DNA from: Candidatus Omnitrophota bacterium
GTDB lineage: Bacteria; Hinthialibacterota; Hinthialibacteria; OLB16
Direction of reading: 5' to 3'
Assembly (NCBI GenBank): GCA_020632575.1
Contig: JACKFH010000017.1
Coordinates: forward strand, 10,059-74,058
DNA length: 64,000 bases
The translations under genes and the position numbers were made by a program. Below, piece by piece: positions 45,220 through 53,643 of this stretch; within the stretch, counting starts at the first letter, position 1; every line of letters begins with the position of its first letter. The notes under the pieces are model-generated. The model did no database searches and was not told where the DNA came from. It was given only the letters and a program-made list of their open reading frames with translations.

Positions 45220-45301
45220 GTCGCAAACTCTCTTTTCAACTCATCCACCCTGGGTTAGTTTCGGTTCGTAATTTTCAGGGTTCAACGAGGGGATCGGGGT
45301 T

Positions 45302-46552
45302 TTGAAGTTTTTGTCGCGCCAATTCTCATTGGGTCATGGGTTCGTTTTTCTTGTCGTCATCTGGGCGGGTGAGTCGGTCTCGCAATCCGCTCTCGAGACC
45401 TTCGACACCAACGATCCTCGAGTGGTCATCGAGTTGATCGCGGAGGACATCCCGATTCCAACCGCCTTGGCTTTCTCCCCCGATGGCCGTCTCTTTTTTT
45501 TGGAAAGAGAAACAGGAAACGTTCGAGTTTTCGACAATGATTGGAACCTACTCGAGGATCCGGTCATGACAGTTCCGATCGCCTATCACCGGCATGAGGC
45601 GGGAGCGATGGGTTTGGCTATCGCGGGAATGCCGGCGGGCACGGAAACAGTCTTTTATGTTTCTCATGTCACCGCCGAGCACATCTGGAGCATCTCCCGG
45701 TTTTTAGAGGATGGCGAGGGTCACGGTCACAATCTCGAGCGTGTCATGGACTTCACCGATTGCCTCGTAGCCCCCCGAGAAGAGTCGCGCTGGCACAATA
45801 TCGACAGCATCCATTTCGGTCCGAACATTGCATCCACTTCCCCCGAGGAACTCTTGTATATCTCTTTTGGGGATGGGGGCGGAATCAAAGCGATTGGAGA
45901 AGAGGGAATCGGCGACACCGCGCAAACTCCAGACACTTGGTGCGGGGGACTGTTCTGGATGGATCCCAACCATCCGCCTGATCCGGCGACAGCCCAATCG
46001 CACAATATCTGTGTGGGTCTTAGGAATTCGTACGACTTCTGTTTTGACTCCGATGGCACGGTGTACATGACCGAAAACGGTTTCAATGCACATGATGAGA
46101 TTAACCGGATCGAAGCGGGGGGGAATTACGGGTGGCCGGTGGTTGTGGGGAAGCCGACCGACCCTCGTTTTGTCGATCCGATTCTCGACATGCTGTGGGT
46201 GACCGCGCCGACGGGGATTCTGTTTTATCGTGGAGATCGACTCCCGAGCCAATACCGGAACCGCCTGCTCTTTTGCGAGTGGGGACAGGGGGAGATTCGA
46301 GTCCTCGAAGGCGTGGGGGCCGCCGCCGGAGAATTTCAACCGGTTGGCGATTATTACCTTTTGGGGGATCCCGATGTTTTCACCACCAAACCCATTAAGA
46401 ACATGGGATTTATCGACATGACCGAGGGGCCGGATGGCTCGATTTATCTTTCCGCCGCCCCCGGGGCCGGACCGGGAGTCAAAGGGGCCATTCTCAGGAT
46501 TGATCGAAAACCCGAGGTTCGAGAGCCGTTTGTGGGGATACGGGCCAGGTGA
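45302..46552 (+). CDS. PQQ-type glucose/sorbosone dehydrogenase family protein
   Basis: 416 residues with a TTG start and an N-terminal signal peptide (HGFVFLVVIWAGESVSQ). A six-bladed beta-propeller of the GSDH family: ‘IPTALAFSPDGRLFFLERETGNVRVFD’, ‘HEAGAMGLAIA’, ‘ELLYISFGDGG’, ‘NSYDFCFDSDGTVYMTENG’, ‘EINRIEAGGNYGWPVV’ and ‘LLFCEWGQGEIRVLE’. These match soluble aldose sugar dehydrogenases that use PQQ and pass electrons to an acceptor in the periplasm. Whether PQQ is made or acquired cannot be told. The stop is about 120 bases before the receiver-protein cluster. Confidence 0.83.
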   Translation: MKFLSRQFSLGHGFVFLVVIWAGESVSQSALETFDTNDPRVVIELIAEDIPIPTALAFSPDGRLFFLERETGNVRVFDNDWNLLEDPVMTVPIAYHRHEAGAMGLAIAGMPAGTETVFYVSHVTAEHIWSISRFLEDGEGHGHNLERVMDFTDCLVAPREESRWHNIDSIHFGPNIASTSPEELLYISFGDGGGIKAIGEEGIGDTAQTPDTWCGGLFWMDPNHPPDPATAQSHNICVGLRNSYDFCFDSDGTVYMTENGFNAHDEINRIEAGGNYGWPVVVGKPTDPRFVDPILDMLWVTAPTGILFYRGDRLPSQYRNRLLFCEWGQGEIRVLEGVGAAAGEFQPVGDYYLLGDPDVFTTKPIKNMGFIDMTEGPDGSIYLSAAPGAGPGVKGAILRIDRKPEVREPFVGIRAR

Positions 46553-46602
46553 AAGCGGTTATTTTCGAATTGGAATTCTGAAGGGAATTCTGACGGGTAA
46601 AG

Positions 46603-46632
46603 TTGCCAGATCGATTTGGTTTCTGTTAAACT
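46603..46632 (+). promoter_or_regulatory. Predicted promoter of receiver gene 1
   Basis: TTGCCA (46603-46608), 18-base spacer, TAAACT (46627-46632), 41 bases upstream of the ATG at 46674. Confidence 0.4.
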
Positions 46633-46673
46633 TCCCAACTTGGCGGTCGAATGCGTGCGAATGGGAGAGAAAA

Positions 46674-47414
46674 ATGGATAAATCCAAAAACCTGCTCATC
46701 ATCGAGGACGATCCCGATCTGAGGATGACCCTCGAATACTTTCTAGGGAAAATCGGCTACCAGGTCTTGGCGGCGAAGAACTGCGAGAGCGGGTTGAAGA
46801 TTCTGCGCGAGCAGCATCCACGCGCGGTCATCTGCGACATCATGCTGCCGGGGATGGATGGCTATGAAGCCTGCCGCACGATCAAAGAGGATCCTTCCAC
46901 CGAGGGGACCGCGGTGATTTTCATCAGCGCCAGGGACGGCGCCGAGATCGAGCGAAAAGGTGCGGAGGTCGGCGCGGATTTCTATATTTCGAAACCGGTG
47001 GATCCAAGCGATGTCGGCGCGGACCTTTATTTCTTGTTCGACCAGGATTTCCATTTGACCCCCGAGAATGCCCGTAAACTGCGCGTGACCAAGCGCATCC
47101 CCGCAAAATCCGCCAGCCCGGTTCAACACGAAATGCCTCACACCGATGTTATGGGAGGATTTTCCACAGGGGAGGGGTTCGAGGATGAATTCGAGGACGA
47201 TCTCGGTGGAGCGCCGCCGCAATCGACTCCGGTCGGAGCGCCTAGAGCGCCCGGAGCGGATGGTCCTCATTCGGAGAACCTCAGTCCCGAGGCGATGTCC
47301 AATATGAACCTCTCGGAAGTTCACCAATTGCTGGTTTCATTGCGAGATTCCCTCAAGGACACGGGGCAGCGTTTGGATGCGATTCTCCAGTATATCGAGG
47401 TGATCGAGGAATAG
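46674..47414 (+). CDS. Response-regulator-type receiver protein 1 (canonical Asp)
   Basis: 246 residues. A receiver (REC) domain (residues 1-125) with all phosphorylation residues: acidic pair Glu11-Asp12, phospho-acceptor Asp55 (VICDIMLPG), switch residue Ser85 and Lys107. No output domain follows; a variable linker (125-200, acidic and Pro/Gly-rich) leads to a C-terminal helix (about residues 210-244, SEVHQLLVSLRDSLKDTG and on) that is conserved in the two following paralogues. GGGAGA lies just upstream of the ATG. Each gene in the trio has its own upstream region, so they are probably separately transcribed. Confidence 0.87.
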   Translation: MDKSKNLLIIEDDPDLRMTLEYFLGKIGYQVLAAKNCESGLKILREQHPRAVICDIMLPGMDGYEACRTIKEDPSTEGTAVIFISARDGAEIERKGAEVGADFYISKPVDPSDVGADLYFLFDQDFHLTPENARKLRVTKRIPAKSASPVQHEMPHTDVMGGFSTGEGFEDEFEDDLGGAPPQSTPVGAPRAPGADGPHSENLSPEAMSNMNLSEVHQLLVSLRDSLKDTGQRLDAILQYIEVIEE

Positions 47415-47540
47415 CCGACCCTAGATTGCTTGCATCGGATTGGGGCTCAAAGCCTTTGACTTCGATGGCCTAACTCCTTCAATTCTTTGACCTTAAGCCT
47501 TTTATCGAAAAAATATTCCATTTTTCTGTATAATTTCCCT

Positions 47541-47570
47541 CTGTCACGCGGTATATATCATTGTAACAGA
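47541..47570 (+). promoter_or_regulatory. Conserved upstream elements of receiver gene 2
   Basis: CTGTCACGC (47541-47549) and ATTGTAACAGA (47560-47570), both also present (CTGACACGC, ATTGTAACAGA) upstream of receiver gene 3. A TATAAT lies just before at 47529-47534. The spacing between elements is 11 bases shorter than at gene 3. Confidence 0.45.
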
Positions 47571-47608
47571 TGCGACACATCGTAAGGCTTCACTGAAGGA
47601 GAAATTGC

Positions 47609-48322
47609 ATGCTCGCCTCACGTTCTCTCCTGATCCTTGATAGCGATCCCGATATCCGTATGACCTATGAGTATGTCCTGGGTAAGATCGGTTTCGATGT
47701 CTACTCGGCTAAGGACGGCGAGGAGGCATTGAAAATATGTCTCGAAGAGAGACCGCGTGTCGTTCTCTCGGAAATCATGCTTCCGGGAATGAACGGCTAT
47801 GACTTGTGTAAGAGGCTCAAGGGCGATCCGGTCACCCAATACGCGACCAAATTCTTCATCTTCACCGCGAGGGCCGAATCCGAGGTTCTCTTAAAAGGCC
47901 CTCAGGTTTGCGCCGATTTTTATGTGGCCAAGCCCGCGGATGTCAATGATGTGGCCGCCGACCTTTACCTCTTATTCGAGTGCGAGATGGATTTGGCCCC
48001 GGACCAGAGGTGCCGTTTGCGAGTCACCAAGCCGATCCCAAGCTCGCGTGAATCGCGGTACGTGGGTTATTCCGATGACAACCGGACCGCCGTTCACTTG
48101 AACCCTCCTGCTGTCAGCGCCTCGGATGGGGGATTTGGCTCTAACCGTTCCCCCCAAGCGGCTGTGGCGACCGCCTCGGGTCAAGCGGTGGTCATGGAGG
48201 CGCCCAAGACCGGGTTGGCGGAGGTCAATCAGCTGCTTGCCTCCTTGTCAGGTTCTTTTGAACAGACCTTGACAAGGTTAAACGCGGTCATCGAGTATAT
48301 TGAGAGAGTTCAACGACGATAA
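47609..48322 (+). CDS. Receiver-like protein 2, phospho-acceptor Asp replaced by Glu
   Basis: 237 residues. The receiver fold is clearly conserved (‘SDPDIRMTYEYVLGKIGFDVYSAKDGEEAL’), but the acidic pair is Asp11-Ser12 and the phospho-acceptor is Glu55 (VVLSEIMLPG), encoded by GAA. Lys108 and Thr86 are kept. Asp-to-Glu at this position often mimics the phosphorylated state, so it may be constitutively ‘on’ or act as a docking module. The C-terminal helix (AEVNQLLASLSGSFEQTL...) is shared with its two neighbours. AGGAG 7 bases upstream of the ATG. A good terminator follows. Confidence 0.87.
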   Translation: MLASRSLLILDSDPDIRMTYEYVLGKIGFDVYSAKDGEEALKICLEERPRVVLSEIMLPGMNGYDLCKRLKGDPVTQYATKFFIFTARAESEVLLKGPQVCADFYVAKPADVNDVAADLYLLFECEMDLAPDQRCRLRVTKPIPSSRESRYVGYSDDNRTAVHLNPPAVSASDGGFGSNRSPQAAVATASGQAVVMEAPKTGLAEVNQLLASLSGSFEQTLTRLNAVIEYIERVQRR

Positions 48323-48350
48323 GCGTCAACATTATAAAGATCTGTCCAAA

Positions 48351-48386
48351 GGCCCTGGGCTTCTTCGGAATCCGGGGCGTTTTTTT
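48351..48386 (+). terminator. Rho-independent terminator after receiver gene 2
   Basis: A GC-rich stem of about 11-12 pairs (GCCCTGGGCTTC against GAATCCGGGGC) with a TTCG tetraloop is followed by seven Ts. Confidence 0.75.
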
Positions 48387-48423
48387 GCTTACAAAAAAAT
48401 CACAAACTAATTTCAGAATTTCA

Positions 48424-48464
48424 CTGACACGCAACCCGGACACGTTTATAATGATTGTAACAGA
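48424..48464 (+). promoter_or_regulatory. Promoter of receiver gene 3 with a conserved start-site element
   Basis: CTGACA (48424-48429), a 17-base spacer and a perfect TATAAT (48447-48452). The element ATTGTAACAGA (48454-48464) overlaps the expected transcription start and also occurs upstream of receiver gene 2. Confidence 0.55.
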
Positions 48465-48502
48465 ATCTCCTTAAAACTATTTTTCTAGTCAAGGAGTCAA
48501 CC

Positions 48503-49231
48503 ATGAATTCGACCATCAAGATCCTTGTCATCGACCCCGATCCGGACGTTCGTATGACACTCGAGTACACATTAGGGCGCGCGGGTTTCGAAGTGCTCAC
48601 CGCCAAAGGCGGGGAGGAGGGGTTGCACAAATGTTTTTCGGCGCGCCCGAGAGTGGTGCTTTCGGAGGTCTCCGTTGGCGGCATGACGGGATATGAATTG
48701 TGCGGGAAGATCAAGGGAGAGCCCACCACCCGCCACTCCACCAAATTCATCCTTTTGACCTCCCAACCCGAGAACAAAGTCTTTTTACGCGGTCCCGAGG
48801 TCTGCGCCGATTTCTTCATCCCTAAGCCATTCAATCCGGCGGAAGTGGTCGCGGATTTACATCACCTTAACTCGACCGGATTCCAGAACGATCCGCATGT
48901 GCTTTCACTGCTCAGAGCGGCGAAACGAGTACCGACACATAAGGAGTCGATCACCCCGGGGTATACAAGCGGAGGTCATCGGGTTGTTCACCTGAATCCT
49001 CCCGATGTCCGATACGCCGACCGGATGGAGAAAAAGGGACAATCCAAAGCGACCGCGGCGGGCGGTAAATCGGCGGCCATTATGGAACGTCCTCAAGACC
49101 CCCGAATGATCGAGATAAACGAACTTCTCAGGTCGCTGTCGGGGTCATTCAAGGAGACGCGTCACCGGATATTGGCGGTGGTCCAGTACCTGGACGGCAT
49201 GTTGGAGCAGCCGCCTCATTCGAGGAACTGA
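48503..49231 (+). CDS. Receiver-like protein 3, phospho-acceptor Asp replaced by Glu
   Basis: 242 residues, paralogue of the two preceding genes. The acidic pair is Asp11-Pro12, the acceptor position is Glu55 (VVLSEVSVGG), encoded by GAG; the LPG loop is also changed to VGG. Lys108 is retained (FIPKPF). Thus both a metal-binding acid and the acceptor are lost, as in protein 2. A variable linker leads to the shared C-terminal helix (IEINELLRSLSGSFKETR...). ATG preceded by AAGGAG at 6 bases. Probable role: a phosphorylation-independent receiver or partner for canonical protein 1; no DNA-binding domain is visible. Confidence 0.87.
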   Translation: MNSTIKILVIDPDPDVRMTLEYTLGRAGFEVLTAKGGEEGLHKCFSARPRVVLSEVSVGGMTGYELCGKIKGEPTTRHSTKFILLTSQPENKVFLRGPEVCADFFIPKPFNPAEVVADLHHLNSTGFQNDPHVLSLLRAAKRVPTHKESITPGYTSGGHRVVHLNPPDVRYADRMEKKGQSKATAAGGKSAAIMERPQDPRMIEINELLRSLSGSFKETRHRILAVVQYLDGMLEQPPHSRN

Positions 49232-49492
49232 GAGTCTGGCAATCCGGTCAGCTCCATTGTCAGCGTCATGGTTTCATTTCGGATAACCGCCTAAAGAATG
49301 ACGGAGGGGCTTCCGTTTCAACTCTCGGTGGGCAGACTGCGTTTCCTTGGTCAGTGGAATTTACTTTCTCAACCAATGCGCGGGGAATCGATTGAACTAA
49401 GCTCCGAAATTCTGCATGGTGTTGAAGACAGGCATCCCGCCCGAAAATCTTCGCCTCTCGATCCTTCGAAAAGGCGCGGAAGGAGGGTTCTC
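49232..49492. other. Intergenic region before the DUF4177 gene
   Basis: 261 bases with no recognisable gene, repeat or terminator. An open frame (from 49298) runs into the DUF4177 gene but looks non-coding. Confidence 0.45.
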
Positions 49493-49642
49493 ATGACCAA
49501 GTTTGAATACAAATGCGTGAGCATCATCGGAGCCGGGGAGCGGACGGCCCGCATCCTCAACGAATATGGCCGAGACGGGTGGGAATTGGTTGCGACCTGC
49601 CTGTTTTGGCATTACTTGAAAAGAATCATTCCAGAATCCTAA
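49493..49642 (+). CDS. Small DUF4177-type protein, 49 residues
   Basis: The sequence has the pattern of DUF4177: an initial ‘FEYKCVSI’ strand, a central ‘LNEYGRDGWELVATC’ and a final ‘YLKRIIPES’ strand. A strong AAGGAGG site precedes the ATG by 7 bases. DUF4177 proteins are small folded domains of unknown function. Its 3' end overlaps the stop of the convergent Nudix gene by 4 bases. Confidence 0.75.
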   Translation: MTKFEYKCVSIIGAGERTARILNEYGRDGWELVATCLFWHYLKRIIPES

Positions 49643-50139
49643 ACGTCTCTCCGGATGACCCTTTCCTTCGAATCGGTCCAGACCAAATGCTCAGTGACGG
49701 TGGGGAGATTCGTTAGTCGGTCCTTCAGAAATTCGGGGACGAGATTCCATTCGGAAAGTTCTTCGCGGGGAACCCATTGAAAGGTGAGATCGGTTCCTTC
49801 CTCGACTCCCTTGAAAGGTCCGCTGCGATCATGGATTTCGTGACCTTCTGGGAACGAGATTGAGAAATATAGGGCGAGTTCATGCCAGCGCTTCCCTTCC
49901 CGTTTGAAATAATTTTCGACAATCCATAGGAGGTCTCCAACTTCGCTTTCCACGCCGAGTTCCTCCACTGTCTCCCGAGCCAACGTTTCCCTGGCGTTTT
50001 CGAGGATCTCGCATCGACCACCCGGGAGGGTCCAAAATTCTTCGCCGAGTTCTTGGTGGATGAGGACGCGATTCTTGGACAGGGCGACGCCGACAATTCG
50101 ATAGTTGAACCGTCCGCCCTCCAGGTCGAAGCTGATCAT
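49639..50139 (-). CDS. Nudix hydrolase
   Basis: 166 residues. A complete Nudix box runs from residues 41 to 63: Gly41, Glu47, Arg55-Glu56, Glu59-Glu60 and Gly62, within ‘GGRCEILENARETLARET’ and ‘VEELGV’. It hydrolyses a nucleoside diphosphate linked to another group; the substrate (for example a damaged nucleotide, sugar nucleotide or coenzyme) cannot be deduced. Its ATG overlaps the stop of the acyltransferase-hydrolase fusion by 4 bases, so it is translationally coupled to that enzyme. Confidence 0.9.
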   Translation of the reverse strand: MISFDLEGGRFNYRIVGVALSKNRVLIHQELGEEFWTLPGGRCEILENARETLARETVEELGVESEVGDLLWIVENYFKREGKRWHELALYFSISFPEGHEIHDRSGPFKGVEEGTDLTFQWVPREELSEWNLVPEFLKDRLTNLPTVTEHLVWTDSKERVIRRDV

Positions 50140-52325
50140 TTGGCCACACTCTTTCTCTTCTTTGGTTCGCTTCGGTGGATGAACTGGTAAATCCGTTCGA
50201 AGACATCTCGCGATCCCTCCCCATTGATAATGCCGTGACGGTCTCTGGCAAGCAGGGTCAGTTCCTTATGGTGAGTCCCGACTTTGTCGAAAATGAGCTG
50301 ACCGCTGGCCGGATCGACAATGGGATCTCTCGATCCCTGAAGCAGAAGAGTGGGAACCTCAATCTTCGGGAGTTCCTTTTCCATGGCCACCATGGCGCGA
50401 CCCAACTCTCGGACTCCGCTAACTGGATTGCTGAGGTAGTTCAGGTGTGTGTTTTCCGGGCGGTTGGGAACGAATTCGACCACGCCCTGCTTCTTCACTC
50501 TCTTGATCAGCGTGTTCATCGAAACGATTGAAGGAGCCAGTCGCGCCGAGACTCGCCGCAGCTGGAGGGGAGCGTTGATTGCAAAGACCGATTGGATCTT
50601 GTCGCCTTTGCGTCCGGCGGCGAGTAGCGAGAGGGCGCCGCCGGTCGAGAAACCCCCGACGATAATGCGATCCGTTAGGCTCTTAATCACGGTGTATCCT
50701 CGATTGAGGGATTCGTACCAATCCTCCCAAGTGCGCTCCGCCAAGTCCCTCGGCGAGGTGCCATGCCCGCGCAGTCGAACCCCATACACATAATATCCTC
50801 TCGATCGCAGATACGAGGCGAGTGGTCGAATCTCACCGGGGCAGGAGAGATAGCCATGGACAAGAACCACCCCTCCCTTCGCCGTGGTTTTCGGTTCCAA
50901 GAGGAAGGGGGCTCCATCCTTCTCAACGGGACTCGTCTTGATAAAAAACTTTTCGTGGTCCTCTGTGTAGATCTGCCTGTCCTCTTTGAGGAAGACCTTT
51001 CGGATTTCCTCCGAAAGGCGATGTCGCGGAGCTTGGGCGATGCTCTTGATGAGGATGAGGAGATCGGGAAGGGGTTCGACCTCGTTGGCGATGACATACG
51101 TGATCTCCTCCATTCGGATGGAGTGGAACTGAAATCGTCCCCGCTTGAGTTCGAAGTTTTTGTAGTAGGCGTCCCCTTCCTTTCTGACCCATTTCTCGCG
51201 AATGCAGAGGTCCATGAAACTGTGGAATTTCGGGCTGTAGTCCTCGTAGATGATGTCGCGATAAGTGGTTTCGAGGAGTTGATGCAATCGAAAATTCTTC
51301 ATCTTCCGCAGGAGGTAGATGCAAAGGAAAATGCGATTGCGATAGGCCCGCTCCTTGAATTTTCGATGCTTCTGGAAGCGAATGATGGTCGAAAAGATGT
51401 GGTCGTAGTTGACCGTGGTCATCGAGTAGATCTTCTTCATGTAGTCTCGCGTCAGGTCTCGAGCGGTGTCGTTGAAGAGGGATCGTGTGTCCAGTTCGAG
51501 GGCTTCCAAATCCCCTTCTCCGCAGGCGAGGAGTGGGGCGAATTTCTCTGTCTCAAGGTATTCGCGGATGTCGATCGGGTTTCCGAGAGTGATGTCGATG
51601 TCGCTCTCCGAGGAGAGGATGGTCCCCTCCACCGACAGCTCCTCGATCATGCGTTCGCTGATCCCCTCGAACAAACCCCGTGCCGCCCGCACCAAGAAGT
51701 TTTCGCGTGAGCGGAGGGGATAGTAGGTGATATTGATCGGGATGATGACGGTCCGTTTGTCGAGCGCCTCCTCGAGCGATTGAAGCTGGAATTTGTTGAG
51801 GACCTCTTGAAGACCCTTTTGGGTTGGGTTCGCCGACAAGCACCGGAGTTTGTGTCGATAGAATTCGGCGCGCAGCGCCAAGACCGCGGCGCCCGTATGG
51901 GGAGGACGGCGCTGGCCATCGTGGAAAACCTCGTATTCGCCCTTCGGGCCGATTACTTTCTTGTCCTTGATCATGGCCCCTTCCGGAAAGATGATCCATG
52001 GGTTCCTACCGGACAAAAGAGAACTGACCATGATTTTATCGCGATCGGGGTCGGCGGTAGAAATATTTCCGACGCTTCGGAGGTAGTCGCCGATTCTCCC
52101 CATAAAGAGGCTCGCATGGGCGAGGGACCAGACCTCTTTACCAGTGTGGCGATGGATTTCGTAGGGGAGCAGAAGTGTTTCGATTCGAGTGAAGTGGTTG
52201 ACCACAAAGACGATCGCCATGTCGTCCTGAATCGCCTCGTGGTTGTGCATCCGAACATCGGCCTTGATGATCTTGGTTGCGAGATCCAGCGTCCATTTGG
52301 TGGCTTTGAAGGCAAACGATCCCAT
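50136..52325 (-). CDS. Fusion of a PlsB/PlsC-like acyltransferase and an alpha/beta hydrolase
   Basis: 729 residues. Residues 1-about 300 are a glycerolipid acyltransferase domain: NHFTRIE (His44; the usual NHx4D has Glu49 for Asp) and FPEG (112-115). Residues about 300-460 are a helical linker. The C-terminal 270 residues are an alpha/beta hydrolase with ‘VVLVHGYLSCPGEIRPLASYL’ and a complete triad: Ser560 (GFSTGG), Asp667 (GSRDPIV) and His697 (DRHGIING), as in lysophospholipase/carboxylesterase-type enzymes. Both activities on one chain suggest acyl-chain remodelling of a lipid. It is the upstream partner of a Nudix gene. Confidence 0.87.
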   Translation of the reverse strand: MGSFAFKATKWTLDLATKIIKADVRMHNHEAIQDDMAIVFVVNHFTRIETLLLPYEIHRHTGKEVWSLAHASLFMGRIGDYLRSVGNISTADPDRDKIMVSSLLSGRNPWIIFPEGAMIKDKKVIGPKGEYEVFHDGQRRPPHTGAAVLALRAEFYRHKLRCLSANPTQKGLQEVLNKFQLQSLEEALDKRTVIIPINITYYPLRSRENFLVRAARGLFEGISERMIEELSVEGTILSSESDIDITLGNPIDIREYLETEKFAPLLACGEGDLEALELDTRSLFNDTARDLTRDYMKKIYSMTTVNYDHIFSTIIRFQKHRKFKERAYRNRIFLCIYLLRKMKNFRLHQLLETTYRDIIYEDYSPKFHSFMDLCIREKWVRKEGDAYYKNFELKRGRFQFHSIRMEEITYVIANEVEPLPDLLILIKSIAQAPRHRLSEEIRKVFLKEDRQIYTEDHEKFFIKTSPVEKDGAPFLLEPKTTAKGGVVLVHGYLSCPGEIRPLASYLRSRGYYVYGVRLRGHGTSPRDLAERTWEDWYESLNRGYTVIKSLTDRIIVGGFSTGGALSLLAAGRKGDKIQSVFAINAPLQLRRVSARLAPSIVSMNTLIKRVKKQGVVEFVPNRPENTHLNYLSNPVSGVRELGRAMVAMEKELPKIEVPTLLLQGSRDPIVDPASGQLIFDKVGTHHKELTLLARDRHGIINGEGSRDVFERIYQFIHRSEPKKRKSVAK

Positions 52326-52547
52326 TGGATTGCGATTCGACCTCGGAGATTCAGGGTTCGCTCATTGTCGGGAAGGAGCCCGGGTTGGGCAAGGGGAACT
52401 CGTCCCGGCTCGCATGTCTCCGGATGGACAATTGGTGCGCGAGGGTGGATACTGTTGGGATGATCGAAGGGGGAAGCATGGGCTTTCCCCTTTTTATTCA
52501 AATTCCTTCTGTAAACGTTTGCATTCGCGGGGAGCGATACTCTTTCG

Positions 52548-53636
52548 ATGGCAATTCTCCTCTTAGTGTTGGGTGGCGTACTGCTCATGGGCGGGGCCGA
52601 ATTCTTGGTTCGCGGGGCGTCAAAGCTCGCCGTGTCGGCGGGATTGTCGCCATTGGTGATTGGTTTGACCGTGGTCGCCTATGGAACCAGCATGCCCGAG
52701 ACAGCGGTCAGCGTCGTCTCCGCGTATAAAGGGAGTTCGGAGCTGGCGCTGGCGAATGTTTTGGGAAGCAATGTGTGCAATGTGTTGCTTGTTCTGGGAG
52801 CTTCCGCGTTGATCGCTCCCCTCATCGTTTCCGAGCAGCTGATCCGTCTGGATGTTCCGGTCATGATCGGGATCACCATCCTCGCGTACCTCCTCTGTGC
52901 GGATGGAACTCTTGGATTCGGGGATGGACTTCTACTCTTCACCGGAAGCATCGTCTACACCGTTTTCATCGTTCGCAAGAGCCGTCGAGAAAACCGAAAC
53001 GCCAGCGAAACCAGCGAAGTGAGTTTGGAAACGGAATCCGAGGTTAGCGGGAAGTCAACCATGGCAGGAGATTTCGGTCTCATCGCGATCGGGCTGGTTC
53101 TTTTGGTGGCGGGCTCGAATTGGTTCATTGAGGGGGCGATCGAGATCGCCCGCCTGATCGGTGTCAGCGAGTTGGTGATCGGCCTGACGATTGTAGCGTT
53201 GGGAACTTCGCTTCCCGAGGTGGCAACCTCGATCATGGCAAGCATCCGAGGCGAGCGAGACATCGCGGTCGGCAATGTGGTGGGGAGTAACATCTTCAAC
53301 ATTCTTTGTGTTTTGGGACTCACGGGGATTGTCGCCCCAAACGGGATATCTGTCCCGTCGGCCGCTCTCGGATTCGATTTTCCAGTCGCACTCGCGGTTG
53401 CGGTTTCATGCCTCCCAATCTTTTTTACGGGCCATGTGATCGCCCGCTGGGAGGGGTTTATCTTCCTTGGGTATTACGTGGCGTACGTGGTCTATCTATT
53501 CCTTGCTGCTACGGAACATGATGCGCTCCCAATCTTCAGCATGACGATGGCATGGTTCGTTATGCCGATCACGGTCATCACCCTCGTGGTGGTGTTGGTC
53601 CGATATCTTCAACAGAACCCACGGGCCGCATCGTGA
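52548..53636 (+). CDS. Calcium/sodium antiporter (CaCA, YrbG family)
   Basis: 362 residues, ten or so membrane helices. The two inverted alpha repeats are clear: ‘GLTVVAYGTSMPETAVSVVSA...ALANVLGSNVCNVLLVLG’ and ‘GLTIVALGTSLPEVATSIMAS...AVGNVVGSNIFNILCVLG’, with the ion-binding Glu/Asn/Ser residues in place. It probably exports Ca2+ in exchange for Na+ or H+. A short hydrophilic loop (residues about 140-170) separates the halves. The upstream gene is divergent (start 52325), giving a 222-base promoter region without an obvious element. Confidence 0.92.
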   Translation: MAILLLVLGGVLLMGGAEFLVRGASKLAVSAGLSPLVIGLTVVAYGTSMPETAVSVVSAYKGSSELALANVLGSNVCNVLLVLGASALIAPLIVSEQLIRLDVPVMIGITILAYLLCADGTLGFGDGLLLFTGSIVYTVFIVRKSRRENRNASETSEVSLETESEVSGKSTMAGDFGLIAIGLVLLVAGSNWFIEGAIEIARLIGVSELVIGLTIVALGTSLPEVATSIMASIRGERDIAVGNVVGSNIFNILCVLGLTGIVAPNGISVPSAALGFDFPVALAVAVSCLPIFFTGHVIARWEGFIFLGYYVAYVVYLFLAATEHDALPIFSMTMAWFVMPITVITLVVVLVRYLQQNPRAAS

Positions 53637-53643
53637 TCTTTCA

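Noticed and set aside
47529..47546. A full -35/-10 promoter in front of receiver gene 2
   Set aside because: The TATAAT at 47529 lacks a -35 at suitable distance and the CTGTCA element lies on its wrong side, so only the shared elements are reported.
50763..51710. 315-codon plus-strand frame opposite the acyltransferase fusion
   Set aside because: Antisense to conserved helical linker and acyltransferase region; no ribosome-binding site.
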